Assembly: GCA_022578965.1 (NCBI GenBank)
Contig: MU400592.1
Span: 62,001-126,000 of the forward strand
DNA: 64,000 nucleotides
Source: Xylaria sp. FL1777
Taxonomy: Eukaryota > Ascomycota > Sordariomycetes > Xylariales > Xylariaceae
Reading direction: 5' to 3'
Each line of letters opens with the position of its first letter. Positions within the stretch are counted from its first letter, which is position 1. Made by a program: the position numbers and the translations under genes. Under the pieces are notes generated by a model. That model saw nothing but the letters and a program-made list of their open reading frames with translations, searched no databases and was not told the origin of the DNA. Below are positions 57,138 to 64,000 of this stretch, piece after piece.

Positions 57138-58780
57138 TTAATCGATAGTCATTCGGCTGGGTATCTGAGGCTGCTTCACGTCATGCATCGAGTAACTGGC
57201 CTGGTCCTTGTCCATTTCTTGACGTGGCGACTTGAGGAGGTGTTGCTTTAGGCCATGGCCAAAGTTGAACAGGCAAACCAATGCGTTGATAATTGTCAAG
57301 ATGATGAGAACAATAGTTAGCACTGCAAACGCAGTTAAAGACTTGCGAACCGGCTTGTAGGCTTTAGATTGCGATGGATCGTAGATGCGTGCAAGCTTAT
57401 AGATGAAATATGTCAAGCCTCCAAGGTAGAGAATCCCAACAAGCCACATGCCTGCCTTCCACTCACGACGGGTGGACCATGCCGCGCAAAGGAGAATGGC
57501 GATGGTAACAGGAATGGCAGCAGCGGTCAAACCAAACTCGACAACAGATCTACCACCGACTACCACGAGAAACTGGATGGTAAAGCCGACGAAAAAGAAG
57601 AAATCAAACTTCAAGAGAGCGATATAAATCTGCCACACGCGTCAGTCCGGCTCCGTAGCGAAAAGCGATGATTATTATGTACCTGATAATGTAAGAACCG
57701 CTTCTTCATCCTGTAGTCAGCTCCTATTTGCTTCAGGATATCCCACGCAAACTCCTGATATAACTTCCAGGAAAGGAAGGCTAGTCCAACCGTAATCAGC
57801 CCGATGATTGCTGGGATGGCAATCAGTTCAGCTTGAGTTTCAGACCAGACATCCTTGTTCCAGAATACATTCTTGCTCAGGAGATCGGTGATGGCCACGT
57901 GGATCTGATCAATTTGAAGTGCACCGTAAATGAGCAGGGCCAGGTTGGCAATGCACACTCCAATGATTTGAATGGTGTTCTTCGCAATGAGGGCGTCCCA
58001 GACAAGGACGACATCGTATACGAAGCCGAAAATAAACAAACCAAGAAAAGTGGGAATCGTCTTCAGCTGCGACTGGACGTCGTCGTCGTCCTTGTAAACG
58101 TCGGTATTATTCAAGCCATGTTGGAAGAGCGCAAAGGTGTACCTAGACGAACAAATATTAACATGGCTACAACGAGATTACCACTCATATCTAGATTCTG
58201 CTTACGCTTCGAAAACTATGCAAATGATGGCTTGCAAGATAATGGCGATGAAGAACCACCGTGACCACCTCCTCTTGAAAATTTCAACGGTCCCCTTCCG
58301 GAACACCGTCATCCGACTGGGCGGAGCAGGAGCCATTGGAGCGCTGAGGTTGTTGATGTATTGAGGCTGCGAGGGAGAGGTCTGATACTGAGGATATTGA
58401 GCGTATGGCTGCTGGTCATACTCAGGCTGGGGAGGATATTGGTCGACGGAATACGGTTGGTAGGAGGAGGATTGCGAGGAGGAGATCTGGTGGAACGCGG
58501 CGTTGTCTCCAGCCGGAAAGGGCCGTTGGTGCTGATTGAAAGCCAGCTTGGCTACGGAAACGTGACTCCTCGGATGCGAGGAGCCGATTGTTTCGATGAA
58601 ACCGAGATGGCAACGAAGGGGTGTTGGTGGTGGTGGTGGGATCTGGGTAGGATTTTGGTCTTGTGCCTGCGCGGACGAAGATGACGGCGGAGGGCGAGGA
58701 CAGGATCGGGTCTGGCGGTAGAATGCAGCAGCAGACGACGCAGTAACGAGTGGGCAACGAAGGGGAACGAGGTGAAACAA
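57138..58780 (-). CDS. UPF0658-type Golgi multi-pass membrane protein, three exons
   Basis: Exons are 58780-58206, 58142-57683 and 57629-57138, giving 508 aa in the longest model. Introns are 63 nt (GTAAGC...CTAG) and 53 nt (GTACAT...CTGAC...GCAG). Junctions read IVFEA-YTFALFQHGLNN and FLHYQ-IYIALLKFDFFFF. After a Gln/Pro/Tyr-rich N-terminus, the protein has about seven hydrophobic helices and hallmark segments RRWSRWFFIAIILQAIICIV, YDVVLVWDALIAKNTIQIIG, KFDFFFFVGFTIQFL and a terminal LIILTIINALVCLFNF helix. I match this to the family annotated as UPF0658 Golgi apparatus membrane protein (fission yeast C1952.10c). Its molecular role is unknown. The true start is uncertain: the first about 80 residues look like translated leader, and a shorter start or upstream exon is possible. 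Confidence 0.82.
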
Positions 58781-60930
58781 GGAAACGAGTGGCTAGAAGT
58801 GGTTAAAGACGATGACTTGGCGAAAGACCGAGCGTGGTGAGATGCCGGGTGAGGGAGTGAGTTGTTGTTGGAGTAGTTGAGCTGAGTGGCCGCGCGACGC
58901 CGCCGGGGTTGGCTGGGCTTGGGAGGCGGGCTGCTGCTATGAAAAGACCTGTACTGGGTACCTGGCCCCGTCGACTTTGCAGTGTTGGGCTAGCTGAAAC
59001 AGGCTGATGGGTTTGAGCAGCGACGGGGGATGAGGCAGGGGCTTGTTTGTGGGTTACAGACTAGAGAGTCGGGTCTGATGTCGAGAACAAGTGTACGGTA
59101 GCGCACAGTACCTAAAGGTAGGTGCAAGGCGATACTTGGGTAAGTACTTATCTAAGTACGCAGGAGGTAGGTAGGAGAGGAAGACTACAAATGTAGGTAA
59201 ATAGAAGAAACGAAGACGAAGAAGCAAGATGAATAATAAGAATAAGGAGAAGGGAAAATACCGACTTTTGTCGATCAGTCAATCAATCAATTGTTTCTCA
59301 ATGATGTTTACCAAGAAAGATACTTTCAAGGTATCCTACCTAAGGTATACATTGTACAAGGCAGTGTATGTACCTGTAGACCACTTGCGTAGGTACTTAA
59401 GCACACTACTGAGTTAGGCCTAGACGGTAGGTAGTGCACTATCCAAAGACAGGTACCTATTTCTGCCGCTGGTCGGGAGTTGGGAAGACACATGCAACAC
59501 TGTTTAGCGACAGACGGGATGGGACGAATGACACCTCTAACCCTCTCTCGTGTCACAGTTGGTTTAAAGCCCTGATGATGTAAGTTTGGTTTAGCACATG
59601 CAGGTTATACGATCTCTTCCCTATATAAATATAAATGACCACTCACACACCCCATGCCAAGGTTAAGCGCGAAGCGAACCACCTAGATATGTAGCTATTG
59701 AATGGTTGAATCTTCATGAACGATGGTTCATAGGAACAACAGAAGAGACAACCTCCAGGGCTGTCTTCTGTACCTCTGGCGTACACTAAAACTGTAGTCT
59801 GCCAGGGACAAGCGTGCTTGCAAGGAACATGGGACCTGACAGGGCTACCTACAGTACCTAACCCTACTTATGGCGGGAGGGAGCTGACAACTGCTAAAAG
59901 GGACCCAGCATAGTGGAAAGTTTGGCTTAAGCCACTGCAAGAACGGGCTGTGCAGCGTGCTGTGCAGTGTTGGCCAACTGCACGAGATGTCTGCCCTGCG
60001 GAGGACCTAACTGTGGAGTTGGTTCCCTGGGATGGGGCACTACGATGATTTACGGTTCCACGTAGGTTCATACATGTGTATTTGCACAGCCTGTAGCATG
60101 TGTGCAGTTAAAGGTGCGGGGAGGCAATTGTCACGACCGAGTCAATCCATCAATTTTAACAAAGTAGCCATGCCATCAAACCTGACACGACTAGAGGTAC
60201 CGTAGTCTGGGTAGTTGAGCAAGTGAATCAACAGCATATTAACATACCTAAAATATCTATCAAAGACGGCGAGATACTAAGATACCTACCTTAAAATACT
60301 AGAACAAACACGGGCTTGCCAAGGAAGGCTGTGAGTTTGCTTAGCCACCATGTAGTAGCAACCAAGCCGTAAACAACTAGACATCTAACTTGCGTAAATC
60401 ATTTGCAGATTTTTATTCTTCGTATTTTTTTTTTTTTTTTGAAAAAAGAAAAATTCATGATAGAACTTGGTAAACCTGCATTTATGCCTTCCAAATCTAG
60501 AATGAGAACAACATGTGATTATTGACTTTCTTACTTACACTAAGGTACGTTATGCATACTTAACTTAAGTAAATTAATTAAGCTAATATCCAAGCTTGTG
60601 GCCTCTCCTACCTAGATCATACACATCATGATTCTCTCAGGAGGTAAGGAATAATATTTTATAGAATTTCATGAATACGGCACTCTTCATATGTTGACCC
60701 TATGGAATATTCACGTGGTAGGCAAGAAGGGAGGAACGCAATAGGTACATATTAAAGTATCTATAGTACCTAGTACAGTGTACATACTTAAATAGTGGAC
60801 CTGATGTGTGCCCCATTAACCTAGTAAGGTAGATAGAGGTAGTGTACCTACATCCAATTGGCAATCTACAAGTCGCGTGGCCAAGCCAGACGTGTATCGA
60901 GCATTTGGCGACAACAAGAACATCGACAAG
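58781..60930. other. Large divergent intergenic region (UPF0658 / PPP4R2)
   Basis: About 2.15 kb between two divergent start codons. It has TACCTA/TAGGTA motifs near 59,108-59,200, 60,745-60,790 and 60,827-60,852, a GTCAATCAATCAATTG run at 59,277-59,292, and a T tract. No gene seen. Confidence 0.6.
60425..60440. repeat. Poly(T) tract, 16 bases
   Basis: Sixteen consecutive T followed by GAAAAAAGAAAAA, in the divergent intergenic region about 490 bp upstream of the PPP4R2 start. Confidence 0.95.
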
Positions 60931-62761
60931 ATGGATATTGACGACGATGAGATTCTGAAAGGCCTTGCTGTAGGCCGTCCTATGGACTAGTGAGCTTTAA
61001 TTCGACCACGGTCCCGTTGAGCGAGATGTACTGACCACGGCGGCTTCCCACAGCTCCTCATGGCCTGCCTTGCTGCTCTGCGTGATGGCGCGTATCGAGA
61101 AGGTCTGAATGCGCCTCTCTCTCCACCACGAGAACTACCTGTGAACAAAGTCTGACGTCCAGAGACAGATCGCCCACGAGGAGTTCCCCATACCCAAGCT
61201 CCCGCCGCCTCCTCCGCCGCCGCAGCCGTTCTCGTCCGCAGCAACCATCCCGTCATCGATCCCCCGCGGCCCCGACTCAGACCTGTCGGAAAGCTTCTTG
61301 GCGCCCTTGTCGTCGTCGTCGCCCACCGATCGCCAGCTACCGAGCCCGCCGCTAGATACAAATAAGGAGAACAATCCCCTTATGCAGCCAACAGCGCCTG
61401 CTCCCTCCGCGCCAGCCACCTCGCCCCCCCTCCCGCCAGGCGCCCTGCCACCTCAGCTCGACCTCATGCTCTCCGACATCACATCCTATCTCAAATCGAC
61501 CTTCCCTATATATCCACCGCACACCATACAACGTATCTCGGAGCTCGTTATAAATCCGAAGCAGCACTATCGCTCTCTAATCACCTACCTCCATGCCCTT
61601 GATCGTGTGGTTCGCGTCACATCAGGATTAAACATCTACCCGCTGCCTTCGACTCATGCTGAGATACCAGCAAATCTGGCAAATGGTGTGCTAGATGTAT
61701 CTTCTCGTCCATCACCATGGGCTTCGCCGGGGAGTGATGAAGCGCTAGGAGGGGCCCTTCTGACGCCGATTCCATGGATTCCACACAACCAGCGGTCGGT
61801 CACAAGTTCACCCACGCAAGCGGCGCAGTTATCACACGCCCAGCAACCGCAACCGACAGCCTCCGCCCAAGACATGCCAGCAGAATTTGAGGGAGAGGTA
61901 CGGACTGAGAGCACCGAGACGATCGACGGCCCCAACGGTGTGGGCAGCATCGAGACCGTCTCCGTATCGGTCAATGGTATCCCATCCATGGGAGCCCGAG
62001 GCGTGAGTGTAACACAAGGTGAGTTACTACGACAAGAACAGGAGGCGGGAGTTGTCCCTGTCAGCCAGCTCGTACCTAGTCATCACGTCCACCCGGGTTC
62101 CAATGCAAGTGCCGCGGCACAGCAGCAACAGCAACAACAGATCCAAGCACGTATCCATCAGCAGCGATCACTAGCACAATCCCAAAACCAAGCACGCACC
62201 CCGTCCTCGACAGAACCCTCCGACTCACCGAGCCTAGTATCTAATAACTTGCCGACACCGACCTCCGCAACTCTCGAGGGAGACGGTATGGTGGCCGCTG
62301 CTGAGAACGTACCAATTGCGATAGGATCAGTTCATAGCAACAATGCTGAAGACGAGGAGAAACCGCATGCGCGTGGTCCGCAAGAGATCGGTGCCGACGA
62401 CCTAGGTCCTCAGATCACAACTTCATCAACCCTTCCCGCTTCGACTACGACAGGCAGCAGGATGCAGGGAATCGACATCCAAGCAGCCGTGGGTCGTAAG
62501 CCCCTCGACGCCTCGCCCTCGTCGAAGAGTGATGAAACTATTAAGGATGACCAAGAAGATGAGATGGATGTTGATGAGAGTGAACGGAAGCCGCGAGCTT
62601 CAACACCTAAGCGTAATGCAGAAGACCGACTCGCAGGCTCCGCAAGCAAGAAGCTAAAGGAAGATTCCAATCTGGCTTCTACGAATGGTGAACCAAAGTC
62701 CGCCGAAGTTGAACCGGAGACGAGAGAGGGCGACCATGGAGATGCTATGGATAAGGACTAG
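60931..62761 (+). CDS. psy4: Protein phosphatase 4 regulatory subunit 2 (PPP4R2/Psy4), three exons
   Basis: The spliced protein is 566 aa. Exons are 60931-60989, 61054-61102 and 61169-62761; introns are 64 nt (GTGAGC...CACAG) and 66 nt (GTCTGA...GACAG). The two short 5' exons encode MDIDDDEILKGLAVGRPMD, then YSSWPALLLCVMARIEK, joined to IAHEEFPIPKLP. The conserved PPP4R2 core continues with DITSYLKSTFPIYPPHTIQR, ISELVINPKQHYRSLITYL and ALDRVVRVTSGLNIYP, within about the first 190 residues. The remainder is disordered, with a poly-Gln run (QQQQQQQ) and a bipartite-like basic patch (KRNAEDRLAGSASKKLK) near the acidic C-terminus, suggesting nuclear import. PP4 with this subunit dephosphorylates histone H2A after DNA damage in other organisms. 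The second donor, GTCTGA, is weaker than usual, but only this choice restores the conserved frame. Confidence 0.9.
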
Positions 62762-64000
62762 GACATTCATTTCCTTCGGCACCTTTGATATGAGGCATAC
62801 GGGGATGTGAGGGTATGGGGATAGGTATAGGAGATACAAGTATAGCGGGTAAACCTGACCCTAAATTCCTATATTGGAAAATTGGGATGGCCAAATGCGC
62901 GGTACCTCGGCGAAATGGGCACGGATGGATGGACATCAATTTTGACGATTGCAATACGTTATGACTCAGTTGCAAGGGAATAGGGACTGATACCAATAAA
63001 TAAACAAAACTACTTCTCCAACCTAGATCTTAGACTATGACTGATTGGGTTTGTGTGTTACGAGAGATCAGGATCACTTCACCACGAAGCACAATGATTT
63101 GAACAATTTCACAGGGTTGTAGGCCCGCGAGAAGAAGACATTGTAATAATTAGAATAGAACCGCTACGAGAGTCTCATGTATGCGTACAATATCTTGCTC
63201 CTACGCTACGCCACATACCGAGATGGACACATCGACTAGCCTCGGAGCTATGTCATCAAGTGATGGAGTGGAAGACGTGTAAGTGGGAAGCACTACGTCT
63301 TCGCAAAGGAACTCGCGTTAGAGTGAAGAACCAAAGGCGTGAGTATAATGTGTGCGAAGACTACATGGACTATACTTAGATCCCCGGAGGAACTCCATCT
63401 AGGAATCTAGAACAAAAGCACATACGGCGAGATGACGCTGGTAGGGTTATCGGATGGAGAGTATACACATAACGAATCACGTCTGAGAATAAAGATCTTC
63501 TGATGCGTGAACTGCGGTATGTATATTTGCTCGTCGCCTAAGATGTAAGTATGGTGTTTAGAAAGCAATGGTTGTCTAGATGTCGTCTTCGCCGCTTGAT
63601 TCAGGCTATGCAAATAACACCTTATATACTTTACCTCGAACCACTGCGGGAATGGCAAGGTGAGTGTATGATCAAGTTGTGTCTGCTCTTTGCTTTATTA
63701 TGTGGTATTGTGTCCCTATACATAATATTAACCACGCACACTCATGCCGACACTAGATATCACATCTTCGAGACGAAACATATGGTAGATAGTTATACCG
63801 TGGCAGCATATGGCTATATACCTACCCTTGGTTCCGAGGATACACAGACTACAAATTTAGCTAGCTAGCCCGAACGATCCAGTTCCAACCCCGAGATAGT
63901 CCTCAAGAAGTGAATCCCCAGTGAAAAACGCCTTGCTATGCAGATAGCTACCCTCCTGCCTCTTAAAACACAAGCTAAATCAAATATAAATCGGATGATT
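62762..64000. other. 3' flank of PPP4R2 gene, no further gene seen
   Basis: About 1.2 kb to the window end. A 105-codon plus-strand frame at 63,551-63,868 has no recognisable features and no supporting signals. Confidence 0.55.

Noticed and set aside
63551..63868. 105-codon frame with a hydrophobic middle
   Set aside because: No start context, no family and no splice or promoter support; treated as chance.

Overview
The window looks like nuclear DNA of a filamentous ascomycete (Pezizomycotina, probably a Sordariomycete-like lineage). The reasons are short spliceosomal introns of about 50-130 nt with GTAAGT/GTATGT-type donors, CTAAC/CTAAT-like branch sites and TAG/CAG acceptors; gene families typical of these fungi (Stb6-type Sin3-binding protein, Rmd5/Gid2, LETM1/Mdm38, PPP4R2/Psy4, UPF0658 Golgi protein, fungal F-box protein, DHA2-like MFS pump); and a sharp split between gene-bearing DNA and an extremely AT-rich block.

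Layout. Positions 1 to about 13,500 are a gene-free, roughly 12% GC block that looks like mutated repeats/heterochromatin. From about 13.6 kb on, the sequence is ordinary gene-bearing DNA: an F-box gene (13.8-15.5 kb, minus), a solitary class I O-methyltransferase (17.5-18.3, plus), a possible Gly/Ser-rich small protein (19.1-19.4, minus), an unknown 521-aa protein (21.2-22.7, minus), a 1,272-aa protein with a C-terminal membrane segment (23.3-27.1, minus), a LITAF-type zinc-ribbon membrane protein (28.9-29.4, plus), degenerate tandem repeats (30.6-31.6), a large BRCT protein (31.6-35.8, minus), an MFS transporter (36.7-38.7, minus), a PD-(D/E)XK-like nuclease-fold protein (40.4-41.5, minus), a satellite-like repeat containing an assembly gap (42.9-43.15), an unknown three-exon gene (43.3-44.4, plus), a secreted Ser/Thr-rich protein (45.5-47.2, minus), LETM1/Mdm38 (48.6-50.3, minus), Stb6-like (51.1-53.9, minus), Rmd5/Gid2 (54.9-56.2, plus), UPF0658 (57.1-58.8, minus) and PPP4R2/Psy4 (60.9-62.8, plus). 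I rebuilt exon structures by hand from splice signals and frame continuity.

The genes do not form one pathway. The right half (48-63 kb) is mostly conserved housekeeping and regulatory genes: mitochondrial ion/protein homeostasis, Sin3-linked transcription control, GID ubiquitin ligase, PP4 phosphatase. The left half is more accessory, with F-box, O-methyltransferase, unknown genes and a nuclease-like gene near repeats. No biosynthetic cluster is visible.

The most unusual signal is the mutation context of the AT-rich block. Surviving cytosines are nearly always preceded by a purine; TpC/GpA and CpC/GpG are almost gone, while CpA/TpG survives. Canonical repeat-induced point mutation (RIP) in Neurospora instead removes CpA. 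This may reflect a RIP-like process with a 5'-pyrimidine preference.
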